A stretch of 22,736 nt of DNA, from positions 3,184-25,919 of IMG/VR virus record IMGVR_UViG_3300008266_000952, one strand, 5' to 3'. The translations under genes were made by a program, and so were the position numbers. Origin of the DNA: a virus. Shown here piece after piece: positions 11,965-20,306 of this stretch. The notes under the pieces were generated by a model. That model was not told the origin of the DNA, made no database searches, and worked only from the letters and a program-made list of their open reading frames with translations. Each line of letters begins with the position of its first letter. Within the stretch, counting starts at the first letter, position 1.

Positions 11965-13416
11965 ATGGATGAATTTTTGCAACGTTACCCTTACAAGAAT
12001 AAGCCGTTCCTTCATCAAGAAGCCTATTTAACGAGGTTTTGGAATAAGCAAGTGGCCGCTCTCTTTTCTGAGATGGGCACAGGTAAGAGTTTCATGTTGA
12101 TCAACAATCTGGCGATGCTGTATGACCAAGGGTCAGTAAATGCGGCTTTGATCATCGCGCCCAAGGGGGTCTATCGAAATTGGATGGACACGGAAATACC
12201 CAAGCATATGCCGGAACATATTGTGTACAGGATGGCCCTCTGGAGTCCTTCCCCTAAGAAAGCAGAAAAAGAAGCGTTAGACAACTTGTTCGAGATCACA
12301 GAGGATTTAAAAATCCTGATCATGAATATAGAGGCCCTGTCCACTGAGAAAGGGGTCAAGTTTGCCAGTAGGTACTTACTAGCTCATGATGCCTTTATGG
12401 CTATTGACGAATCTACAACAATCAAGACCCATACAGCCGCCCGTTCAAAGAACGCCACGAAGATCGGCAAGCAGGCAAAGTACAAGCGCATCATGACGGG
12501 CTCTCCGGTGACAAAAAACCCGTTGGACTTGTTCCAGCAGTGCGTGTTCCTTGATCCGCGATGCTTGGGCCATGACAGTTTTTACACGTTTCAGGCCCGG
12601 TATGCGGTGATGCAGGAGCGCCAGTTGGCCACACACAGCTTCAAGCAAATCTTGGGCTTTCGGCATTTGGAGGAGTTACGGGAGAAGCTGGATCGATTCA
12701 GTTTCCGCGTGACAAAGGAAGAGTGTCTGGACCTACCGGACAAGCTCTACACCAAGCGTGAGGTGGATTTAACTGAGGAGCAGGCAAAGGCCTACAGGGA
12801 GATGCGCCTGATGGCATTGACTTTGTTTAAGGAGGGGGAAGTATCCACAGTCAACGCGTTAACGCAGATCATGCGACTGCATCAGATCGTCTGCGGGCAT
12901 GTGAAGCTGGACAACGGAGACACCCTTGAGTTGCCCAACAACAGGATCAAAGAACTAATGAACATCGTCGAGGAATCCGACGGCAAGATGATCATCTGGG
13001 CCACCTACCGACACGATATCGAGGCAATCCGCATGGCCCTGTCCTCGGTCTATGGGATGAACTCCGCAGCAGCGTATTACGGGGACACGGAGGCAGACAA
13101 GCGGCAGGAGATCGTCAACGAGTTCCAAGACCCGAACAGCCCCCTACGCTTTTTCGTTGGCAACCCCACCACTGGCGGCTACGGGCTGACCCTGACTGCG
13201 GCTAATCTGGTGGTTTACTACAGCAATTCGTTCGATCTGGAAAAGCGCCTACAGTCCGAAGACCGGGCCCATCGCATTGGCCAGACCAAGAACGTGACCT
13301 ACATCGACCTCATCTGCCCCGGCACAGTGGACGAAAAGATCGTCAAATCCCTGCGCGACAAGATCAACATCGCAACCCAAGTCATGGGAGAGGAGTTAAA
13401 GGCATGGCTAATTTGA
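11965..13416 (+). CDS. SNF2-like DNA helicase/translocase
   Basis: This 483-residue superfamily 2 ATPase belongs to the SNF2-like group of phage helicases. Motifs: I SEMGTGKS (about 35-42), Ia ALIIAPKGVYRNW (61-73), II AIDEST (146-151, DEST rather than the common DEAH), III MTGSPVTKNP (177-186), V GGYGLTLTAANLVVYYS (404-420) and VI LQSEDRAHRIGQT (429-441), the last typical of SNF2/Rad54. The start is the ATG at 11965, eight bases after AGAAAGGAG; the frame stays open upstream to 11842, but that part overlaps the divergent gene. There is no accessory DNA-binding domain. It probably remodels or translocates on dsDNA in replication or recombination; the overlapping nuclease gene suggests joint action. 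Confidence 0.92.
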   Translation: MDEFLQRYPYKNKPFLHQEAYLTRFWNKQVAALFSEMGTGKSFMLINNLAMLYDQGSVNAALIIAPKGVYRNWMDTEIPKHMPEHIVYRMALWSPSPKKAEKEALDNLFEITEDLKILIMNIEALSTEKGVKFASRYLLAHDAFMAIDESTTIKTHTAARSKNATKIGKQAKYKRIMTGSPVTKNPLDLFQQCVFLDPRCLGHDSFYTFQARYAVMQERQLATHSFKQILGFRHLEELREKLDRFSFRVTKEECLDLPDKLYTKREVDLTEEQAKAYREMRLMALTLFKEGEVSTVNALTQIMRLHQIVCGHVKLDNGDTLELPNNRIKELMNIVEESDGKMIIWATYRHDIEAIRMALSSVYGMNSAAAYYGDTEADKRQEIVNEFQDPNSPLRFFVGNPTTGGYGLTLTAANLVVYYSNSFDLEKRLQSEDRAHRIGQTKNVTYIDLICPGTVDEKIVKSLRDKINIATQVMGEELKAWLI

Positions 13417-14096
13417 TACCTGTCAAGAATCTTTTTACGTATGAAAAGCTGGAAAGAATCGATTCCCCGAATGGCAGGACGTACCGCAAAGGAGAGGATG
13501 TCCCGGTCTACAGCGTGACGACCATTCTGGACAAAACCAAAGACAAGACATCCCTGAACGCGTGGGCAGCACGGGTAGGTTCCGCTGAGGCAGAAAGAAT
13601 AAAGAACGAAGCCGCCCACGTTGGCACCGCCATGCACTTTGTGATTGAAAAGTTCCTAGAAGGAAGTCCGCTGCCCCCGGCGGAGGATTGGCTGCAAATG
13701 CGCGGGTATGAGATGGGGCACAAGTTGATCAACGGGCACTTCGGTTCAGTAGACGAGGTCTGGGGGTCAGAAGTACCGCTGTATTACCCGGGCAAGTATG
13801 CCGGGACGACTGATCTGGTGGGCGTGTTCCGTGGGCGAGAAGCCATTGTGGACTTCAAACAGAGCTTGAAGCCGAAGCGTTATGAATGGATCACGGACTA
13901 TTTCCACCAGCTATCGGCCTATGCCATGGCGCATGACGTTCTCTACGGCACCAAGATTGATTTTGGAGTTGTACTAATTGCTGTACAAGACGGCACGACT
14001 CAGGAGTTCACGACCACAGGACGTGACTTCCAGCGTCAAAAGGAAGAGTGGATGGCAAGAGTGGAGAAGTTCTTGGTTAAAATTTCCGAAACCTAG
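13404..14096 (+). CDS. PD-(D/E)XK nuclease, RecB/Cas4-like
   Basis: This 230-residue exonuclease-type protein has the PD-(D/E)XK signature: GTAMHFVIEKFL with the early His (about 78), YAGTTDLVG with the catalytic Asp (137), IVDFKQS with the D-x-K motif (150-152), and YFHQLSAYAMA with the late Q-x3-Y motif (169-173). This matches RecB-type and Cas4-type nucleases. The four-Cys cluster of Cas4 is not seen, so an RecB-like phage recombination nuclease is favoured. It overlaps the helicase gene by 13 bases, so the two are probably co-translated. Its end overlaps the convergent gene on the other strand by 20 bases. Confidence 0.88.
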   Translation: MANLIPVKNLFTYEKLERIDSPNGRTYRKGEDVPVYSVTTILDKTKDKTSLNAWAARVGSAEAERIKNEAAHVGTAMHFVIEKFLEGSPLPPAEDWLQMRGYEMGHKLINGHFGSVDEVWGSEVPLYYPGKYAGTTDLVGVFRGREAIVDFKQSLKPKRYEWITDYFHQLSAYAMAHDVLYGTKIDFGVVLIAVQDGTTQEFTTTGRDFQRQKEEWMARVEKFLVKISET

Positions 14097-14316
14097 CGGT
14101 CTTTGCAGCGATACGTTTTGGTTGTTTGACGAATTGCTTGCCTGACTTCTTGCCTATGCGCTTTGCCTTTGTGGTGGCAGCATATTCAGCTGGACTTAGA
14201 GACTTGATGGCCTTCTCAGGCAGGTATCTCTCGCCAGTCTTTGACGAGGGCTTGCCTGACTTTGTTCGCCACTTCTGCTCGCCCCAAGCTTTCAAGCTCA
14301 TCTGTGGGGCTTTCAT
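14077..14316 (-). CDS. Small basic protein, DUF5872-like
   Basis: This 79-residue strongly basic protein contains KWRTKSGKPSSKTGERYLPE and KAIKSLSPAEYAATTKAKR, the pattern of DUF5872, a family of unknown function in aquatic viruses, as I recall it. It ends with several Lys/Arg blocks (GKKSGKQFVKQPKRIAAKTARF). High charge suggests binding to nucleic acid, perhaps in the virion. The ATG overlaps the upstream stop as ATGA; its own stop lies within the 3' end of the convergent nuclease gene. Confidence 0.75.
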   Translation of the reverse strand: MKAPQMSLKAWGEQKWRTKSGKPSSKTGERYLPEKAIKSLSPAEYAATTKAKRIGKKSGKQFVKQPKRIAAKTARFRKF

Positions 14317-15104
14317 TTATAGCCCCCGCCAGATGCTTTGTACTTCTTCGCCAGTAGTTGTGCTTTTCTTGCTGACCATTGCCCTGCTGCGGTGCCCTGT
14401 ACAGCAGAACCCCTGATCTGCTCAAACAAACGTTTGCGCATGCTGGGTTTTGTGTAGTTGCCGGACTGGTTGACCTTGGACTTCGTAGACTTTTTCACCG
14501 CTCCTCCTTTTTTCATCCCAGCGGGCTTCTCTTCCTGATTTTGAAGCGACCTCAAGGCTCTAGGAGCCATATCTAACGAAGTGGCATAAAGCGCCCTTTC
14601 CGTAGTTTTTAAAGCTTTATCTTTTGCCTCTTGTTTTATTAAGTCGTTTCTTGGAGGAAGTTTATTGCCTTTGATCTTCTTCAGTTCGTACCGCGTCCAA
14701 GCTTCCGCTTTTTCTTTAAGCTCTTTTTCGGGTATCTTGCGTCCTTCTGCCAAGGCCTCGTCGGCCATTCGACGCATCCTGTCGTATTCTTTTTTGTATA
14801 TGGCCTCAGGTGTTTTAGAGCCTATCTGTATGTCTCTTGTAATAGACCGGCTAGGTGCACGTTGTGTAAGGTTCTTAAGGTCTTTAACTAAAAGTCCCGC
14901 ACCCCGTTTTGCTGCTCCCACGCCTAGTAAAAACTCAAGGTCCTCAGTTGACGTTTCTAAGGCTTGTTTCTTTTCTAGCTGCTTTCGATAAGCAGGATCG
15001 CGCATATCATAAGAAGGTGAATCCATCACAGACCCACCTTCTCTGAATTTGCGCGTTTTTTTAGCGGGTGCCTTAGCCTTTGCTTTTACTGGCTTAGTTG
15101 CCAT
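14313..15104 (-). CDS. Basic structural-like protein, DUF6321-like C-terminus
   Basis: This 263-residue protein begins with a Lys/Ala-rich stretch (MATKPVKAKAKAPAKKTR) then FREGGSVMDSPSYDMRD. A central helical, charged region follows (KEYDRMRRMADEALAEGRK). The C-terminus (about 195-263) has MKKGGAVKKSTKSKVNQSGN and QWSARKAQLLAKKYKASGGG, which matches my memory of DUF6321 in marine and freshwater phages. Its place among large virion-like genes suggests a virion or DNA-associated role. TAGGAG, partly within the upstream stop codon, precedes the ATG. Confidence 0.75.
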   Translation of the reverse strand: MATKPVKAKAKAPAKKTRKFREGGSVMDSPSYDMRDPAYRKQLEKKQALETSTEDLEFLLGVGAAKRGAGLLVKDLKNLTQRAPSRSITRDIQIGSKTPEAIYKKEYDRMRRMADEALAEGRKIPEKELKEKAEAWTRYELKKIKGNKLPPRNDLIKQEAKDKALKTTERALYATSLDMAPRALRSLQNQEEKPAGMKKGGAVKKSTKSKVNQSGNYTKPSMRKRLFEQIRGSAVQGTAAGQWSARKAQLLAKKYKASGGGYK

Positions 15105-15112
15105 GACCTCTC

Positions 15113-18100
15113 CTACTGGATGGTAGTGTCAAACGGGAACAAACGCTTTAGCATCTCGCGGCTATTGCCACCAGCTGCTGGTTGAGGTCCAACTGTTTGA
15201 GGACCGCCACCACCTAGGTTTAGCCCCGGCACGCCACGTGTCGAGACAGTGGCAGGCTGGCGACGTGGGGTGACGCTACGTTGTACGGGTGGCGCTTGGA
15301 CCGTGGGCTCTGGGGGAGGCTCTGTGAAACGTTCGTAATTAAGGCCTGCAGCAGTCAAATACGCATGCATTTGACGAGCCAAACGAAGCTTTTCCCCTTC
15401 CGTGACACCCTTGCGCAAGAGCAACGCCATCATCTGCGGGTCTTTGGTGGCCTCCTCAATGATGCCGCGAACCATCATCATTGGAGACTTGTCAAACATT
15501 TCGCGCATGTAACTCGAGCCCCTACTAGCTGCCACAAGAGAACCGGGGCCTTGACCATGAAGGGTTGAGCCAAGTTTAGCGCCGACCACTCGGAGGGCTA
15601 GTTCCGTTGCAGCATCCGCACCTTGAATAACACCCGCCATCAATTGACGATCAGCCAAGGCTTGCTCCACACGTAGCATGGGTTCGGTGATGCGCTTTAG
15701 GTTCTTACCTTCGGTCAATGTCATCAAGCCTTGTGAGCGCATGATGTTGTAAACCGAAGGCTGGCCTTTTGAGATAGGCTTAAAGAAGGCATCTTGAAAT
15801 GCCTGCGGACTAAAGCCTTTATCTCCGCCTGCCTTGGTAAAAGCGTAGTCGTAAAGACTGGACTTCAACCCGGATACCGAATCTGGACCACCAGCTTTTG
15901 CTAGTTGCGTGATCCGTGAGAAGGTCTGCACGGGGTTTCTACTATTTATCGCATCCGCTATTGCCATGGTTGGCGATTCAAACTTCAATACCTGTGCAAA
16001 TGCCGTCTGGTCGCGCAGACTTTTTTGCATGAAGCTGTTACTCGCTAACGTGGCCTTTAACGCATTCTCTGCCTTGACGACATCTGTCAAATCAGAAGTG
16101 ATCTGAAGCTTGTCAAGCAAGGGTCTGCGCTTTTCAACAAAACGAGCTAGTCGAGTGGCGCTAACACGACCCGTGTTTGGGTCGATTGTTTCGGCAGCGG
16201 CAAGACGAAGAATGCGCTCTTGTGCATCACGAATTGATACCACACGCTCCGCAGACAAGTCAGCCAAAGGCTTCAAGGACTGGGCTTGAGCACTGCGTAG
16301 GCCAAACTTGTTAACGGCGTCCGTGTACTCACGGCCTAACATACCCACCGCGTCTTCAATGTCCGCCATACGCATTGCGGCCAGATCGTTGTTGGCACCA
16401 AAGGCGCGCTGCACTAGTACTTCGGGAGGCAAAGCGGGTGCGCCGGTTGCCTTCTTTGCCAGCATTTCACCTGCAAAGCTACGAGTAAAGTAGTCGTTCA
16501 ACGTGCGCGAAAAATCTCGTGCTTCGTCTAGCTTTGTAGATTTGACCTTTGATAGGTCCTCCAACATGCTGTCTGCTATGTTGCCGTAGAACCTTGCTTC
16601 GTTGTTGTCGCCTTTAATCGCCGCGTTGCGCGATAGTTCCAAGAGATTTGAACGAAGATTGACAATGTTGGGAATCTCCAAGGACTTTACCTTAGGCATG
16701 AAAACATCTGGTATGGCCCCCGTTTGTGCATACTGGGGGCTATACCGGCCTTGGCGATACGCTGCAATAGCATCATCTGTGACGCCCATGCGCTCCATCA
16801 CATCCTTGACGATCTTAGGTACAGTGTTTTTATAGACCGCTGGGTCTATCTTTATCACCTCGTCTAGGAAATTTCTAACGGTAGTTTCAGGTTGCAGTTG
16901 TGGGTAACGGACATAAGTTCTAGAAAACCCGTCGCCCCTCGTTTCGGTTTTTAGCTTGCCTTTTTCAAATTCTTTTGTTGCACGATCCCACAGGAAACGC
17001 TCATGTTTACGAGCATCTGACAGGGATTCATACGTCGCATCGCGAACAATTTCACCAATCTGTTGACGAGCTTCAGGAGTGTCTTTGCTGATATTACGAA
17101 TCTTCTGTGCAGCATTGGCCAAGGCAATGCCTTGACGATTTTCCAACATCGAATTAAAAGCCTCTTGCCGTAGTTGTGCCGCAGCACGAAGAGCTTGTGG
17201 CGTTCCTACATCACTTAGGTTTTCGGCAAGAAGTTGATAGGCCTTAAATGTTTGATTGGCCTGTTCGGCAATCTCCCCGCCATATTTGGCGTTTTCGCGA
17301 GCCAGTGTGTTTTCAAGAATACTTAGTACACGTACACCAGTCTTTTGACCCGCAGTAGGACGCGCCTTACCGGGAACATTTGCTTCTAGTGCACGGATGA
17401 CTTTGTTAACATCCTCTCCAGCATCCTGTAGGATGGAATAAAGCTTGTTCGCAGCGCGTGCTTCACGAGCACTCGGAGAAAACTGAGCACCGATATTTCC
17501 AAGTAAAGCTTTGGCAGAGCCCAGATGAATAAACAGCCGTGAAGGGGCAAGCACACCGCCAGTTACCTCTGCGAGCAGTCGAGTGCCGGGCTCTCCCGGG
17601 GCAGTCTCCTCTGCAATACCTCCACCAAGGCCCGCACCCGCTCCGGACACGACCTCTGCGGTTAGGAAGGATTTTGGATACTTCTGAGCAGTTCTGCCCA
17701 TCCCTGCCAAGACATCAGTGAAAAAACGAGAGGCGCTGGCAACACCCTCCATGCCAAACTTCTTGGCAGCTGGCAACGACAGGCGAATTGCTTCAGACAA
17801 ACGTTCTGCTTGGGGGACAGGGATATTGAAGGCGATAGGTGCTAAAGCAATCGTATCGCCCCATGTCTTTCCGCCTTCACGATAGGGGACTAAGTCTTGA
17901 CGAGAAACTCCGGGAAATTTGACATCGAATTCATCGCCTAACAAGTTGCCGATGCCTATACCAGACACTACGCCAGCCATAGTGCCACCAACAACCCCTA
18001 AAGGCGCGTAGGCTCCCATAAGAGGGGCGAGTTGCATACCAGTACGGAAACCAATGATTCCACCCGTTGTCGCAGGGGCCGTGCGTCTCATGCCCTCAAG

Positions 18101-18331
18101 CAGGCCATAGCCGACCTCAGTCGCTTTTTCTCCAACCGTAGGCTCTCCAGCGGCTGAAACAGTTTCTAAAGTTTCAGGTAGCCCCGTGATGGGATTAATA
18201 GCGCCTTGCGATCCTCCAGTGGGTGCAGGAGCTACTCCAGCAGGTGGAGTGCCTCCAAGTATTTCAGATACACGACTGCCCCCAGCGGGGGCAGACAAGG
18301 CTTCCAACTGTTTTTGGATGTCATCCGCCAT
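15113..18331 (-). CDS. Large probable virion protein (internal/ejection-like)
   Basis: This 1072-residue protein is the largest in the window. The N-terminus is Gly/Ala/Pro-rich and followed by a hydrophobic Gly-rich segment (about 88-131, LAPLMGAYAPLGVVGGTMAG) that could insert in or cross a membrane. A second Gly-rich region (about 225-245) follows, then a long, mostly helical body with no visible enzyme motif. The C-terminal ~60 residues are Pro/Gly-rich and end with LKRLFPFDTTIQ. Size, helical content and membrane-active segments fit an internal or ejection virion protein of a podovirus-like phage, but this is inferred. Lytic transglycosylase motifs were not seen. The ATG overlaps the upstream stop (TAATG). 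Confidence 0.75.
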   Translation of the reverse strand: MADDIQKQLEALSAPAGGSRVSEILGGTPPAGVAPAPTGGSQGAINPITGLPETLETVSAAGEPTVGEKATEVGYGLLEGMRRTAPATTGGIIGFRTGMQLAPLMGAYAPLGVVGGTMAGVVSGIGIGNLLGDEFDVKFPGVSRQDLVPYREGGKTWGDTIALAPIAFNIPVPQAERLSEAIRLSLPAAKKFGMEGVASASRFFTDVLAGMGRTAQKYPKSFLTAEVVSGAGAGLGGGIAEETAPGEPGTRLLAEVTGGVLAPSRLFIHLGSAKALLGNIGAQFSPSAREARAANKLYSILQDAGEDVNKVIRALEANVPGKARPTAGQKTGVRVLSILENTLARENAKYGGEIAEQANQTFKAYQLLAENLSDVGTPQALRAAAQLRQEAFNSMLENRQGIALANAAQKIRNISKDTPEARQQIGEIVRDATYESLSDARKHERFLWDRATKEFEKGKLKTETRGDGFSRTYVRYPQLQPETTVRNFLDEVIKIDPAVYKNTVPKIVKDVMERMGVTDDAIAAYRQGRYSPQYAQTGAIPDVFMPKVKSLEIPNIVNLRSNLLELSRNAAIKGDNNEARFYGNIADSMLEDLSKVKSTKLDEARDFSRTLNDYFTRSFAGEMLAKKATGAPALPPEVLVQRAFGANNDLAAMRMADIEDAVGMLGREYTDAVNKFGLRSAQAQSLKPLADLSAERVVSIRDAQERILRLAAAETIDPNTGRVSATRLARFVEKRRPLLDKLQITSDLTDVVKAENALKATLASNSFMQKSLRDQTAFAQVLKFESPTMAIADAINSRNPVQTFSRITQLAKAGGPDSVSGLKSSLYDYAFTKAGGDKGFSPQAFQDAFFKPISKGQPSVYNIMRSQGLMTLTEGKNLKRITEPMLRVEQALADRQLMAGVIQGADAATELALRVVGAKLGSTLHGQGPGSLVAASRGSSYMREMFDKSPMMMVRGIIEEATKDPQMMALLLRKGVTEGEKLRLARQMHAYLTAAGLNYERFTEPPPEPTVQAPPVQRSVTPRRQPATVSTRGVPGLNLGGGGPQTVGPQPAAGGNSREMLKRLFPFDTTIQ

Positions 18332-20301
18332 TATTGCCTCACACGAAGATCAGAGCCATTCCACAAAAAGGGTGTGCCAGAATCAAGTTTCTGTACTTCC
18401 TTGATCGTGTATATACGAACGGGTACGCCAAGTTTAGGCCTGAAGTTTTCAATCAGAGTTTTAATACGGGCATGCTCTTTACGCTGATCTACAGGCAGTG
18501 TGGAATTCGTTGAATTGCGTTCCGCATCCCTTAGTCGACCCATCAAGAAATTGTCTATACCGATCAGCTTGTTACGAAGTTTTGCAGGATCGTCAAAGAA
18601 ACGTGGCTCGACGTTCAATTCGTCTTCAATTGCCTTACGTTCCGCTTGTGCATATACGTTACTGGTTTGCAGACTCTTAACGAGCTCACGAAAATCGCCA
18701 AGGTAACGAGAGCGTGCTTGCGTCACATCCTTGCCTACATCACCAAAACCCGGAATGCTGGAGACTACGTCTTTTGCTGTGGGAATAGGACCCGTTAAAA
18801 TAGGTGTTAATTCCCATAGAGTAGGCTCTTTCCCTGCTTTCGCTACAGTGGGAGTGGGCGCAGGTCCTTGGTCCGTGGTCACTGCACCAGCAGTAGACGG
18901 CACTGCTGCGGTGCCCGGAGGTATTTCCGAAACAGGTCTATCAGCAGGCGCAACCCCTTTCTTACCGCCTTTAGAAGGAACAGCGGGTGTTGGTATGTTT
19001 TTGCGCAAGCTAAGTGCGTTAGTCACGAAATTCGGAATAGGCGGATCACGACGTGTCACATTTCCCGTGAAAGGATCAGTGTAATAAGTCGGCTCACTAA
19101 CAATTGCATAGGAGCTTTCAAACCGGCGATCCATTTCTGGATTCAGCTTCCCTGCCCCATATTCAGGAGCAAACCGCGTAACAAAGTTCCATGCAGCACC
19201 CTTGAGCCCAGAACCAAAGCCCTGTCCTTTTGCTGCTGCCTTGACGATGTCGGCAGAGGCCTTGCGCTGCGAATCCAACAGCTTGTAGTTGTATTCGCGA
19301 ATGACCGCGATGTCCTTCTCACCTGCTTGCAGCGCCAAGAGCTTCGCTTCGCGCTGGGCCTTGGAGAGCTCACCCGCACGTGCGCCGATCAATGCAGGCA
19401 CGTTACGCATGCCTGCTGCAATACGGCTAATTGGGGAGGCAGAGCCGCGAACAGGACGACCTTCGGCATCTACGCCCCCAGCCACGTTCAAGGCTCCTTG
19501 CGCAAGATCAAACAGCATCTGCGCCTGCACCGCCTCTTTGTCCGTACCCAGCAATCGCTGATACAAAGGCAAACGCGTAGCCATCGCCTGCTCAAGAGAA
19601 GGAGATTGCTGGGGCCTTTCTGACATCAGATTTGCCAAGTCTCTTTGCGCTCTTTCGACCAGTTCTGGAGGGTAGAAGGCACCTTGGCCTCCTGCGTCTA
19701 CTAGGGTCACGCCCTCCTCATCGGACCCCTGTTGAAAATGCTGCACAATCCCCCCGTTCCTCATGGCAATCGGGGCTTGTTGTTCAGCCGCAGCAGGTAA
19801 GGAACCAATCCCGCTCGGAGGCGCTGCTTCTGGAGCAGGCATCGGAGGAGGCGTGGTCTGTGGGCCTTGGTCCATGGCGGCTAAATCAGCAACCCCGCCT
19901 GCCGGTGCAGCCATCGGGCCGGGTGGGGTAGGGCCCATCATCGGTGCTGGAGGTTGCGCCATCGTGGCTTGTTGAGCCAAAACAGGCTGCAAGAGCGCCA
20001 AGACTTCAGTGGGAGTCTCTGAGGCTGCGCGGTATCCTACGAGGTCCGCAAGCTCTTCCACACGAGCGTCTACCGAGCGCATGTCGCCACGTAGGTTGTT
20101 CATCAGGATTTCAGGCGAGTCAGGGCGACGATCCAGCATCTTGCCCATATCGCTTTCATCATCGTCTTCTTCCATCTCATCCAAGTCTTCAAACTGATCC
20201 ATGAAGCCTTGCATGATGCCTACATTGTCCACCTCGTCAGGCGCAACAGATGCCCCTTTCTTTTTGAACAGAGGCCTGTCAATTACTTTCGATTTCATCA
20301 T
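18331..20301 (-). CDS. Probable virion protein with acidic and Pro-rich N-terminal regions
   Basis: This 656-residue protein (654-656 depending on which of two adjacent ATGs is used; the second is better spaced from AGGAGG) has an acidic stretch (QFEDLDEMEEDDDESDMG) followed by SPEILMNNLRGDMRSVDARV, a segment I recall as conserved in phage structural proteins. Next come a Pro/Ala/Met-rich linker (about 110-180) and MRNGGIVQHFQQGSDEEG, then helical and low-complexity parts. The basic C-terminal region has YAQAERKAIEDELNVEPRFF. It is probably a tail-related or internal virion protein; no enzyme motif is seen. Confidence 0.75.
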   Translation of the reverse strand: MMKSKVIDRPLFKKKGASVAPDEVDNVGIMQGFMDQFEDLDEMEEDDDESDMGKMLDRRPDSPEILMNNLRGDMRSVDARVEELADLVGYRAASETPTEVLALLQPVLAQQATMAQPPAPMMGPTPPGPMAAPAGGVADLAAMDQGPQTTPPPMPAPEAAPPSGIGSLPAAAEQQAPIAMRNGGIVQHFQQGSDEEGVTLVDAGGQGAFYPPELVERAQRDLANLMSERPQQSPSLEQAMATRLPLYQRLLGTDKEAVQAQMLFDLAQGALNVAGGVDAEGRPVRGSASPISRIAAGMRNVPALIGARAGELSKAQREAKLLALQAGEKDIAVIREYNYKLLDSQRKASADIVKAAAKGQGFGSGLKGAAWNFVTRFAPEYGAGKLNPEMDRRFESSYAIVSEPTYYTDPFTGNVTRRDPPIPNFVTNALSLRKNIPTPAVPSKGGKKGVAPADRPVSEIPPGTAAVPSTAGAVTTDQGPAPTPTVAKAGKEPTLWELTPILTGPIPTAKDVVSSIPGFGDVGKDVTQARSRYLGDFRELVKSLQTSNVYAQAERKAIEDELNVEPRFFDDPAKLRNKLIGIDNFLMGRLRDAERNSTNSTLPVDQRKEHARIKTLIENFRPKLGVPVRIYTIKEVQKLDSGTPFLWNGSDLRVRQ

Positions 20302-20306
20302 TCCTC

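Noticed and set aside
8612-14096. A TOTE-like conflict system formed by primase, helicases and nuclease
   Set aside because: The components are separate genes on two strands, set in a phage replication module with a polymerase; ordinary phage replication explains them better.
13404-14096. Cas4 and a CRISPR locus
   Set aside because: No four-cysteine iron-sulphur cluster is seen in the nuclease, and no regularly spaced repeat array exists in the window.
18868-19623. A 251-codon plus-strand open frame
   Set aside because: It lies antisense within the 656-residue minus-strand gene; residue composition is non-coding-like (many Cys, Arg and His) and no ribosome-binding site is apparent.
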